Shown: positions 1 to 6,038 of the stretch, piece after piece
How positions within the stretch are numbered: the first letter of the stretch is position 1
Layout: the number at the start of each line of letters is the position of its first letter
DNA from: an uncultured Lachnospiraceae bacterium
Lineage (GTDB): Bacteria > Bacillota_A > Clostridia > Lachnospirales > Lachnospiraceae
Length of the DNA stretch: 9,178 bases
NCBI GenBank assembly: GCA_947564305.1
Contig: CANOBT010000202.1
Coordinates: forward strand, 1-9,178
Reading direction: 5' to 3'
Notes under the pieces: model-generated
What the model saw: the letters and a program-made list of their open reading frames with translations, nothing else
Database searches by the model: none
Told to the model about the DNA's origin: nothing
Made by a program: the position numbers and the translations under genes

Positions 1-457
1 AATTTTTCCAGAAAAGTGGTAACCATGAATCCGGGAATCCCCTTGTATGCAAAAGTTCCGACAACGCTCTCTTCCTTGCTTTTTTCTCTTCCATCCATAT
101 CTCCACAGGAAAAATATCTTCCGAAATCATTATTGAAAATACATCAAACCCAGCAATAAACGCCGCATTTGAAAACAGGTCGCTGCAAAAATACTCATAT
201 TCTACATAGAGGTCCAAACACTCTTCCTGAAACACCCACTCCTTTTCTGTTCTTGATAAAATCAAATTGGACAGACTCGAACAGGCCAGACTTGTGTGAT
301 ATCTCTCATCAAATTTTTCCCAATAACGCCATAAAAGCAAAATACATAACGCTGTATGAATGTCTTCTGTATATGCCATCATATCATACCCTAAAGCTTC
401 TATCCAACCTCCCAAAAAAGAATCCCTGTCAATTCTCATAATCTCCTGAAACGTCAT
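1..457 (-). CDS. Unknown protein, C-terminus cut off by the window edge
   Basis: A reading frame begins at ATG 457 and stays open for 152 codons to the edge, with no stop, so the gene is partial. I do not recognise a family. The visible protein begins MTFQEIMRIDRDSF and looks helical, with a hydrophobic, aromatic stretch around residues 35-48 (ALCILLLWRYWEKF), then an acidic, Tyr/Phe-rich middle (around residues 78-92) and a Lys/Arg-rich patch near residue 125. No signal peptide or catalytic motif is evident. It starts 11 nt after the stop of the 274-residue gene, which places it in the same operon as the E1/E2/JAB genes. An AAAGG lies about 14 nt upstream, a long spacing, so translation probably leans on coupling. 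It could be a further component of the ubiquitin-like system; that is inferred from position only. Confidence 0.75.
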   Translation of the reverse strand, partial: MTFQEIMRIDRDSFLGGWIEALGYDMMAYTEDIHTALCILLLWRYWEKFDERYHTSLACSSLSNLILSRTEKEWVFQEECLDLYVEYEYFCSDLFSNAAFIAGFDVFSIMISEDIFPVEIWMEEKKARKRALSELLHTRGFPDSWLPLFWKN

Positions 458-468
458 ACTAATACTAT

Positions 469-1293
469 CTACCTTTCTTCATAAAAATGGAAAAAACTAT
501 CAGCTATTTCCAATAATTTTTCCAGTACATACAGTGCAACAAAGAAATTCCAATTAAGGTTCCTAAATGTAATTCCATGTTCTATATCTTCGCCGATGTA
601 AAACCCAATGATATAATATCTGCCCTTTTTCACATGGCTTTTGACCCACTCTCGTGCAACAGGCTGTTCCACAATACGAAGCGCCCGTCTGATACGCTCA
701 TGTTCCCTGGCAAACTGATTATGTATGATATCCTTGTTATCTGCCGCAAACTCCAGATACTTTATGATTTTTTCACTGTACAGATATATTGCGGCCCTCC
801 CATATGGAAAATCAAGGCAATCCAGGACCGGTCCAGGAATTTCCCCAAACAGCCCTGTCTGGATTTTGGTAAATAATTGCTTCTGATATTTGCTGATGTA
901 ATCAGCCCGTACCGTATCATCCCAGGATAGCAAATCCTCAGAATCTACATCCATGACCGTTTCTGCAACTGACAAATCAATAAATTCCTTTTGAAAGGAT
1001 GACCAGTTGATAAAAGCTTCCCATAACTCCCCGCCGATTCCTTCCATAACATTTACCAGGCTGCTACGGCAGGAGTTCTTTGCTGCATAGTCAACTTTGA
1101 TATTCAGCAGCTTAACAGATTGAAAATGCAGTTCTATATCTCCATGGGCCAATTTTTTAAAAAACACACAAAATAGCTTTATTGGAATTGAAATATTACA
1201 GTCCTTATCTTCTAACAGCTTCTGTATTTCTTCTTCAACATCAAAATCAAATGGCGTTAAATTACCTGTCATAACTGTGTTAATATTCATCAT
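469..1293 (-). CDS. Unknown 274-residue protein of the E1/E2/JAB operon
   Basis: I do not recognise this protein. It is acidic near the N-terminus (residues 16-32, including DVEEEIQKLLEDKD) and has mixed helical content. A basic stretch at about 198-225 (EHERIRRALRIVEQ, then VKSHVKKGRYY) is followed by alternating hydrophobic strands and an aromatic C-terminus (FFHFYEER). There is no signal peptide and no clear transmembrane helix, so it is probably cytoplasmic. Its start ATG overlaps the stop of the ThiF/E1 gene by 4 nt (ATGA), and AGGGAG lies 5 nt upstream. A second ATG follows directly at 1290 and cannot be excluded as the start. PRTRC cassettes carry poorly characterised accessory proteins (E and F in that nomenclature), and this could be a divergent counterpart, but I see no motif that proves it. 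A substrate, adaptor or E3-like role would be a guess. Confidence 0.85.
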   Translation of the reverse strand: MMNINTVMTGNLTPFDFDVEEEIQKLLEDKDCNISIPIKLFCVFFKKLAHGDIELHFQSVKLLNIKVDYAAKNSCRSSLVNVMEGIGGELWEAFINWSSFQKEFIDLSVAETVMDVDSEDLLSWDDTVRADYISKYQKQLFTKIQTGLFGEIPGPVLDCLDFPYGRAAIYLYSEKIIKYLEFAADNKDIIHNQFAREHERIRRALRIVEQPVAREWVKSHVKKGRYYIIGFYIGEDIEHGITFRNLNWNFFVALYVLEKLLEIADSFFHFYEER

Positions 1294-1982
1294 GGCTTCT
1301 CCCTGAAAACCGAATAACCTTTAAATGCATCAAAATAATAAATCCCGCCGTTCCACTCCTGTTCAGACAGAATCTCAACCACACATTTCAAAAGCAGATT
1401 TGCTGCCAACAGATTCGTAACCAAATGCTGCGGCTGCCTCATATTCACCCGCTGACAGCTCTCCTCGCTTCTTGGCAGGGAATCGTCCTGCAGGATTTCC
1501 GGAAAATAATGTACCCGGTCAGGGGATATCTCGCTTCCTGCAATGCGCACACCTACAACAACTTCTCCAACTGAATACTCATTCGCAGAATCCAGATAGA
1601 AACAGGAAATGCTCTTCCGGAAATATGCATGCAGTACTTTTCTGCACGCATGATTATCCACACACCCAATCAGGATCGTTACATAGTCTTCCTTTTCAAA
1701 TTTCTCCAGTTCATATACATGGTTCAGATATTCCGGATAATAACTGCAGGTTACCTGAAATGCCTCCTGTAAAATCTCCGCCATAACAGCCGCCTTCTTC
1801 CGCCCGACATCCTCCGGGAGGAACGGCTGTCTGGAGACATTATGTTCCTCCACCAGATCGCCGTCTATTAACAGTATGCTGCAGCTGTTTTTAATGGAGG
1901 CTCTATATAAAAATCTGCCAAGTTCTTTGATAAAATTACCTCCGGTTCCCCCGCAGCCAACAATAATAATATTATATTTCAT
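1290..1982 (-). CDS. ThiF/MoeB/E1-like adenylating enzyme, PRTRC ThiF type
   Basis: E1-like enzymes use ATP to adenylate the C-terminus of a ubiquitin-like protein, often then holding it on a cysteine. Seen here: a Rossmann nucleotide-binding loop at residues 8-15 (VGCGGTGG), the acidic ribose/Mg region at 40-52 (IDGDLVEEHNVSRQ, with Asp40, Asp42, Asn48, Arg51, Gln52), the Lys pair 62-63, Asp109 in CVDNHACR, and Cys176 in ESCQR as the likely catalytic cysteine. The tail from Cys176 (Arg/Gln, then a helix with NLLAANLLLK, then GGIYYFDAFKG) matches my memory of the C-terminal pattern of PRTRC-system ThiF proteins. At 230 residues it is a minimal E1, with no CxxC zinc pairs and no rhodanese domain. 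The start ATG overlaps the JAB stop by 4 nt, with GGAAGG 9 nt upstream. Family assignment is firm; the exact partner protein is inferred. Confidence 0.93.
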   Translation of the reverse strand: MKYNIIIVGCGGTGGNFIKELGRFLYRASIKNSCSILLIDGDLVEEHNVSRQPFLPEDVGRKKAAVMAEILQEAFQVTCSYYPEYLNHVYELEKFEKEDYVTILIGCVDNHACRKVLHAYFRKSISCFYLDSANEYSVGEVVVGVRIAGSEISPDRVHYFPEILQDDSLPRSEESCQRVNMRQPQHLVTNLLAANLLLKCVVEILSEQEWNGGIYYFDAFKGYSVFREKP

Positions 1983-3472
1983 GCCTCTGACCTTCCTTCA
2001 AAAATATCCTCTAATGCCACTTCACCGAATATGCCTGCGACACCTACTCGAAGCGCATACCCAGGCGTATGCCTGTCCAGATTTCCAAACACCATATACA
2101 GCCGTATGCCTTTCTCGTCTTCATTATCTACGCTCGAAAAAAAGGCTGAATACATTCCATGGCTATGGATATCCATAACCAGAATATATTTCTGCTCCAT
2201 CTGCAGATCTCTTTTGAATTTTACGGAACCTCTGGTTACACACTGCTCTGGTTCAAAGAGAATGTAGGATTCTTTGGAATTATCATAGAAAATCTGCAGC
2301 GCATGCTCAAGCGCCGGTGTTTTCTTAAAAATCCTGATTACATCCTCCAATATCCGTCTCGGAATTTTGTGGGCAGACAGCTGAAATGCTGCCTGATCCT
2401 TTTTTGAGCTGTTACATCTGAAAACGCCAAATGGCGTGGTTTCCACACGCCATTTGTCCTGATACTCATCTTCTATGATCTCATGCTTCCATCCTGGGTT
2501 CAGCGGCCGGATTTCAAGCCCTTTCCTTGAACTGATCAATACCGGCACAACAAAATGCCTCTGATCGTACTGCATATCCGTCCTGTCCTTCGTATATTCG
2601 GGATAAACACCTTCGAGTACCTCTCGGATCTCCTCCAGGGTCGCGGAACGTTTCCCCTGAATATCCTCCGGATTAATCGTAAGGGAGAATCCGCTCGCCC
2701 TTACTTCCACTGGAATTGCAACCGATTTATCCTTCTCTTCCTGCCCCGATTTCATAACTGGAAACAGATGATTCTGCTCCTCAATATAGGCAAATCCACA
2801 CTCAGAAAACTCCGGATAATGACTGGCAAACTTCTGTTGAAGCTCTGCCTCTGTCACCTCTGAAACGCCGAAATCCTCCTCCCCATATGTTTCCTGTATC
2901 CCAAGATATCCAACCGTAACAGGGAAGGTATACTTTTTCCCGCCTGGAGCATTTCTCTCCATAAATGGAATCAGCAGCTTTTGTTTTTCATCATACTGGA
3001 ATCTGCAGCCGTCATATTCAGGATGTGCTTCTACCCACAATGCCCTTATCTCATCCAATGACATCTTTGTGTCCAGCCATAAAGACTCCGTACCGGCTGC
3101 TACTTCCAATGGGAATTCCAGCTTATCTTCATTCGTAAATTCCTTGTACATAATCTCCGGCCGGATATAGGTTTCTATTCCTTCTTCTTTTTCTTCTACA
3201 TTCATAACAGAAATTTTGAAGAAGATACCAGCCAGTTCCCTGAATGTGCTGCGGATGTTTTTCTTGAGCGTATCTTCACTCCACGTACCCGCGGCCTCAT
3301 CATAAAATACATGACGCAGATGCCCTGCACAAAATGAAACCGGCAGCTTGTAATTTGTTCCCTGCTTCTTTTCCTTCTTTTCTTTTTTTTCTTTCTTTTT
3401 AGGCTTTGCAGATGCCTTCTTTTCATCCTTCAGTTCTTCTTCTGTAATTCCAAAAATATCAAATAGATCCAT
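1979..3472 (-). CDS. JAB/JAMM deubiquitinase-like metalloprotease with N-terminal tandem ubiquitin-like repeats
   Basis: JAB/JAMM proteases cleave isopeptide or peptide bonds after ubiquitin-like domains using Zn2+. The C-terminal domain (about 365-482) has the full HxH-x7-SxxD motif: His436, His438, Ser446 and Asp449 within DIHSHGMYSAFFSSVD, and Glu389 is a candidate for the JAMM glutamate. The AFFSSVDNEDE segment resembles PRTRC protein A. N-terminal to it are three consecutive units (about 118-180, 181-249, 250-318). Each has a FP/IP-x2-V strand, a helix with the pattern S/T-x2-E-I/L-R/Q, a conserved H/Y-PE-Y/F turn and a closing PV/PF strand, as in PRTRC protein C (a ubiquitin-like family). 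A fourth, divergent unit may cover 41-110. Residues 18-37 form a Lys/Glu linker. The family's JAB proteins are usually shorter, so the fusion explains the 497 residues. AAGGAGG lies 6 nt before the ATG; the start overlaps the E2 gene by 14 nt. Confidence 0.92.
   Translation of the reverse strand: MDLFDIFGITEEELKDEKKASAKPKKKEKKEKKEKKQGTNYKLPVSFCAGHLRHVFYDEAAGTWSEDTLKKNIRSTFRELAGIFFKISVMNVEEKEEGIETYIRPEIMYKEFTNEDKLEFPLEVAAGTESLWLDTKMSLDEIRALWVEAHPEYDGCRFQYDEKQKLLIPFMERNAPGGKKYTFPVTVGYLGIQETYGEEDFGVSEVTEAELQQKFASHYPEFSECGFAYIEEQNHLFPVMKSGQEEKDKSVAIPVEVRASGFSLTINPEDIQGKRSATLEEIREVLEGVYPEYTKDRTDMQYDQRHFVVPVLISSRKGLEIRPLNPGWKHEIIEDEYQDKWRVETTPFGVFRCNSSKKDQAAFQLSAHKIPRRILEDVIRIFKKTPALEHALQIFYDNSKESYILFEPEQCVTRGSVKFKRDLQMEQKYILVMDIHSHGMYSAFFSSVDNEDEKGIRLYMVFGNLDRHTPGYALRVGVAGIFGEVALEDIFEGRSEA
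2519..3121 (-). repeat. Three tandem ubiquitin-like (PRTRC-C-like) protein repeats inside the JAB gene
   Basis: Protein-level repeats of about 63, 69 and 69 residues (coding 2933-3121, 2726-2932, 2519-2725). Aligned landmarks: LEFPLEV / YTFPVTV / VAIPVEV; then MSLDEIRALW / VTEAELQQKF / ATLEEIREVL; then HPEYDG / YPEFSE / YPEYTK; then LIPFM / LFPVM / VVPVL. DNA identity is low, so this is an old duplication under protein constraint and not a recent DNA repeat. Only the first unit ends in Gly-Gly (residues 177-178, APGGKK). Assignment to the PRTRC protein C fold is by motif comparison from memory. Confidence 0.8.
3362..3421 (-). repeat. Purine-only coding tract with an A8 run (Lys/Glu linker)
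   Basis: On the coding strand this stretch is almost purely A and G, and it encodes a Lys-rich, Glu-spaced linker (residues 18-37) between the N-terminus and the ubiquitin-like repeats. It includes eight consecutive A residues (3383-3390) plus several shorter A runs. Such a tract is prone to slippage by DNA or RNA polymerase. Any 1-nt slip would put translation into another frame and remove the UBL and JAB domains. The linker itself is probably disordered and highly charged. Confidence 0.7.
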
Positions 3473-4181
3473 TCCTGTCCTCCTTCTTTATAATACCCTT
3501 AATCAGGGTGCCAATATTTCCCCTGTCGCTCATTACAAGCAGCTTTTCCGGGAATTCCTCTTTTTCTTTTAATTTCTCCAGCACATTGCGCAGGTTGTCT
3601 GTCTTCCATTTCACCGAGCGCTCCGCAGTAAAATAATCATTGTTGCAGGGACTGTCATAAAACAGAGAGCATACAACATCTAATTTCCTTAATTCCGTAA
3701 TCTCCGGCAGACTGTTGCTCCCCCAGCACACTTGATGTGACTGCACATTTACATTTCCATACGGATAATTATATAAAACAGACTTCTCATTCCACTGTGT
3801 ACCCGTCAATGCATATACCTCCGTTGAACAAACCCGCCCGTGTATAATATGAAAACAGAACAGAAGTGCAGGAAACGGGATTATGTACTTCGTCTCCTCA
3901 AACTGTAATGGGATTCTCTGCTTTGAAACTGTCAGCAGCATATGCCCGCTTATTGTCATATCGGATTCCCTCCGGATCGTCCCATCATAATAATTCTGAG
4001 GCAGCCTGCCAATTCTGTAGAACACATCCATATTCCGGGCATTTTTCATTGCTTCCAGCAGTCTGTCAACATCCACATACTTTGCACTGCGCGTTTTGTC
4101 TCCCCGGATTACTTCTACATGTGCAGCATGATAATAATTACCGCCAAATTTTTCATCATCCAATGTTATAACCGTCTTCAT
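3459..4181 (-). CDS. E2-like ubiquitin-conjugating-type protein, PRTRC system protein B family
   Basis: This family is regarded as a prokaryotic E2-like fold that would take an activated ubiquitin-like domain from the E1 and pass it to a target. The central region matches my memory of PRTRC protein B: IPFPALLFCF (101-110), VYAL (122-125), then LYNYPYGNV (136-144), VCWG (151-154) with Cys152 as the candidate thioester cysteine, a short LPEIT element, FYDSP (174-178), and near the end EEFPEKLLV (208-216). The N-terminal 100 residues (strand-rich, with an HAAHVEVIRGDK hairpin) are less conserved. Length is 240 residues, usual for the family. ATG 4181 has GAGG 8 nt upstream. It lies 15 nt after the small gene and overlaps the JAB gene by 14 nt, so E2 and JAB are translationally coupled. 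The family call is good; E2 activity is inferred. Confidence 0.88.
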   Translation of the reverse strand: MKTVITLDDEKFGGNYYHAAHVEVIRGDKTRSAKYVDVDRLLEAMKNARNMDVFYRIGRLPQNYYDGTIRRESDMTISGHMLLTVSKQRIPLQFEETKYIIPFPALLFCFHIIHGRVCSTEVYALTGTQWNEKSVLYNYPYGNVNVQSHQVCWGSNSLPEITELRKLDVVCSLFYDSPCNNDYFTAERSVKWKTDNLRNVLEKLKEKEEFPEKLLVMSDRGNIGTLIKGIIKKEDRNGSI

Positions 4182-4196
4182 ACTCAGTACCTCATA

Positions 4197-4454
4197 TTAA
4201 ATAGCCCTTCTCATTGCTGTACTGCATCCTGGCATGGATTCCAGTTTAATCACCGGATAATCTTCCTGCAGTTCATTATTTAAGATAGTCCCCAGATGAT
4301 TTAGCAGATAAACAATATCTTCCAGAGAAGCCTTTTTTAGACATGCTTTATTCCCTGAAACAATTCCCATTACCTGTTTAAAATCATCGTTATCTCTCGG
4401 TTCTACTTCCTCCAGTTTATCAATCAGCGCTATCAATTCATTTACTTTTATCAT
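4197..4454 (-). CDS. Small helical unknown protein (85 residues)
   Basis: The protein begins MIKVNELIALIDKLEEVE and reads as helical segments with leucine/isoleucine spacing, an acidic loop (PRDNDD), and a second helix pair around DIVYLLNHLGTILNNEL. It ends in a short basic tail (MRRAI). It is not an evident beta-grasp protein and lacks a C-terminal Gly-Gly, so it is unlikely to be the missing free ubiquitin-like modifier. A TTG at 4469 in the same frame would give a five-residue extension, but the Shine-Dalgarno AAAGGAAGG lies between that TTG and ATG 4454, so ATG 4454 is chosen. It sits 11 nt after the PAPS-reductase-family stop and 15 nt before the E2 gene. Position suggests a small partner or adaptor; function unknown. 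Confidence 0.82.
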   Translation of the reverse strand: MIKVNELIALIDKLEEVEPRDNDDFKQVMGIVSGNKACLKKASLEDIVYLLNHLGTILNNELQEDYPVIKLESMPGCSTAMRRAI

Positions 4455-4457
4455 ATT

Positions 4458-4466
4458 CCTTCCTTT
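4458..4466 (-). promoter_or_regulatory. Ribosome binding site that decides the start of the 85-residue gene
   Basis: AAAGGAAGG on the minus strand ends 3 nt before ATG 4454, with the AAAGG core about 7 nt away. It would be inside the coding region if the upstream TTG were used, which argues for the ATG. Confidence 0.75.
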
Positions 4467-5419
4467 CAATGTGCAAATCCACAGTAATTCAGCACATAAT
4501 CAAACCCAAGCCCATTTTCATACAGCGGGCGCATACAATAGTTGTAAAGCCTATAGTCATCAGACTTCATCCTCTCAAAGCGGTTGGGATGAGGTTCCAG
4601 CTGTACTCCCATGCAGCAGTAGACACAGCCGGATCTGTAAACCCCTGTATTTTGGAACACGCCATTGCGGCACTCTATTGTCCCATAGATACTGCAAATG
4701 TTGAGATTATTTACGGCAATATACCGTAGGATATCCTGACGGGTCCAAAAACCTAGAGGCTGGGATTTTGGGTGCTTTGCATCATATACATTGCAGCCTG
4801 TACGGTTATATTCCCTCTGCCTTCTGTACCCTTCATCCTGTGTGATCCCAATATAGGGAACCCTGCCTGTCTCCTTGTTATATGCATAAATTGGCTGCTT
4901 TTTCGTAATGTCACAGCACAGTTCGCTGATATCAAAAGGCGCATTTACAAGGAATTTCCACTTTTCGGCCAGCTTTCCAAAACTTCCTCTTTCGTCTCCG
5001 TTCAGAAGATAATTTCGATAACGGGCGCTTAGGTTGCCATGCCGCAGCTTTCTGATCTTTGCTGCCGTCTCTTTACTGACCAGCGGGTATCCATGCACTT
5101 CCAGCACTTCCTTGAATGACATCTTTGGCCTCAGAACAGTCACATTATCATATAAAGAAACAAATCTGACGATTTCCGGATACTCAAGCCCGGTATTCAC
5201 AAATACCAACGGAACATCCCCGACCGTTTTTCTGACAAGATCAACAAGTACCGTCGAATCCATCCCGCCCGAAAAAGATACATAGACGTCACCCTCGTGG
5301 AAATCATACCAGTCCTCAATTCGCCTCCTGGAGAGGATAAGCTTCTCTTCAAAAGGAAGATACTTTCTCTGGGCAAACTGCCATTCATTCAGTTTCAGTT
5401 CATTGTCCATTATAAACAT
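4466..5419 (-). CDS. PAPS-reductase-family protein (adenine nucleotide alpha-hydrolase / CysH-like)
   Basis: Members bind a nucleotide through a PP-loop and act in sulfate reduction or other sulfur chemistry; related proteins (DndC, IbrA) occur in mobile and defence contexts. Seen here: the PP-loop SFSGGMDST (48-56), a following strand with VFVNTGLEYPE (72-82), a Cys-Cys pair (168-169) followed by ITKKQP, as in the CC-x2-RK-x-PL element of APS reductases, and later cysteines at 250, 265, 268 and 269 (GCVYCC). The CC plus CxxC set is compatible with a [4Fe-4S] cluster. It is 317 residues, longer than a minimal CysH, with an N-terminal extension rich in charged residues. There are no other sulfate-assimilation genes nearby, so a role in cysteine synthesis is unlikely. 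The start is 1 nt after the previous stop (TAAGATG), with AGGAG and GAGGG upstream in the end of the previous gene. Confidence 0.9.
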   Translation of the reverse strand: MFIMDNELKLNEWQFAQRKYLPFEEKLILSRRRIEDWYDFHEGDVYVSFSGGMDSTVLVDLVRKTVGDVPLVFVNTGLEYPEIVRFVSLYDNVTVLRPKMSFKEVLEVHGYPLVSKETAAKIRKLRHGNLSARYRNYLLNGDERGSFGKLAEKWKFLVNAPFDISELCCDITKKQPIYAYNKETGRVPYIGITQDEGYRRQREYNRTGCNVYDAKHPKSQPLGFWTRQDILRYIAVNNLNICSIYGTIECRNGVFQNTGVYRSGCVYCCMGVQLEPHPNRFERMKSDDYRLYNYCMRPLYENGLGFDYVLNYCGFAH

Positions 5420-5420
5420 C

Positions 5421-5954
5421 TTATCCGCCCTCTCCTATAAAGCCATAATCAATCTCTTCTCCTGCCAGGTATAGGATAAAAACTGCGACTTCATATAAAA
5501 AAAAGTCCTGAGAAATGCTTTTTTCCTTCATTCCATCAGAACTTTTTCCTGTATTTGCTGCCTGTCTCTTTTTGAATCTGGCCAGCCACCCCCGGGCGGT
5601 TTTTACCGCATGATCCTTATTCCCGATAATCCTGCCGTTCTCCAGTCTTGCCTCTTCCAAAGTAACTGTCTCTGCTGTGTCAAATTCATAATTCCCTATA
5701 TTCAGTTTGTTTTGGAAATATTTTAATGCCTGATACGAAACATGCAGATTTTTTACCACTGCGCTTACCTCGTATTCATCGAATATTTCACCGTCCTCGA
5801 TCATTTCCGCATAACGGAATGCGTCCGCGGAATAGGCATAATAGAATCCCAGCGACATATGATAGTTATAATCATCATTTCCCGCTGACATCCCATGAGA
5901 CCTTAGAAATTCCTGGACATCTGTATCCTCCTTCTTCTTCACTCGATCTGCCAT
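5421..5954 (-). CDS. Unknown protein, first gene of the operon, ending in Gly-Glu-Gly-Gly
   Basis: I do not recognise this protein. From ATG 5954 it is 177 residues: a charged N-terminus (MADRVKKKEDTD), a Tyr-rich segment around 30-50 (YNYHMSLGFYYAYSADAF), helices to about residue 100, a basic stretch (KTARGWLARFKKRQ), then a hydrophobic helix (FFLYEVAVFILYLAG) and the tail IDYGFIGEGG. The terminal Gly-Gly resembles a ubiquitin-like C-terminus, but the same bases carry the ribosome binding region of the next gene, and no beta-grasp fold is evident. The start is uncertain. ATG 5954 has only a weak upstream AGAGAAG. An in-frame GTG at 6098 has AGGAG 5 nt upstream and would add 48 residues, but would run through the leader terminator. 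An excellent AAGGAGG serves ATG 5977, which is one frame off; one extra A in the AAAA run would join it to this frame. Confidence 0.75.
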   Translation of the reverse strand: MADRVKKKEDTDVQEFLRSHGMSAGNDDYNYHMSLGFYYAYSADAFRYAEMIEDGEIFDEYEVSAVVKNLHVSYQALKYFQNKLNIGNYEFDTAETVTLEEARLENGRIIGNKDHAVKTARGWLARFKKRQAANTGKSSDGMKEKSISQDFFLYEVAVFILYLAGEEIDYGFIGEGG

Positions 5955-5977
5955 TTTCTTCTCTTTGTTGTACGCAT
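5939..5977 (-). CDS. 12-codon ORF with the strongest ribosome binding site of the leader; leader peptide or frameshifted true start
   Basis: ATG 5977 encodes MRTTKRRKWQIE and then TGA, overlapping the first five codons of the downstream gene in a different frame. Its Shine-Dalgarno (AAGGAGG, 5986-5992) is the best in this region, at 8 nt spacing. Two readings fit. It may be a short basic leader peptide whose termination just past ATG 5954 lets ribosomes reinitiate there. Or it may be the original start of the first gene, now separated by a missing A in the run at about 5954-5957: adding one A gives MRTTKRRK followed directly by MADRVKKK. Confidence 0.4.
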   Translation of the reverse strand: MRTTKRRKWQIE

Positions 5978-5985
5978 AACAACTT

Positions 5986-5992
5986 CCTCCTT
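5986..5992 (-). promoter_or_regulatory. Strong ribosome binding site AAGGAGG
   Basis: Full-length anti-SD complement, 8 nt before ATG 5977 and about 31 nt before ATG 5954. That distance is too far to serve ATG 5954 directly, so its position exposes the start conflict of the first operon gene. Confidence 0.8.
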
Positions 5993-6010
5993 CTATTAAT
6001 ATTTTTGCAT

Positions 6011-6038
6011 AAAAAAACATCTGGCATAGTACCAGATG
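6011..6038 (-). terminator. Intrinsic terminator hairpin in the operon leader (candidate attenuator)
   Basis: On the minus strand CATCTGG, loop TACTATG and CCAGATG form a perfect 7-bp stem followed at once by seven T residues. It lies downstream of the consensus promoter and upstream of the first gene, so it can only act on the operon's own transcripts or on read-through from the recombinase gene. The flanks TTTTGCAT and ATGCAAAA (6036-6043 and 6003-6010) can pair over 8 bp and compete for the base of the stem. In the leader upstream, CCTG-GTAA-CAGG (6079-6090) followed by T5 is a second, weaker hairpin. Confidence 0.7.

Noticed and set aside
169..441. Plus-strand ORF of 90 codons at the left edge
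   Set aside because: It lies opposite the minus-strand partial gene that fits the operon spacing; it has no ribosome binding site and no recognisable protein character.
1472..2863. Several plus-strand ORFs of 78-104 codons opposite the E1 and JAB genes
   Set aside because: They are antisense shadows: the minus-strand frames carry clear family motifs, and the plus-strand products do not.
3202..3426. Minus-strand ORF of 74 codons overlapping the start of the UBL-JAB gene
   Set aside because: An out-of-frame reading of the Lys-rich tract; it would only matter if slippage occurs, which is noted as a finding.
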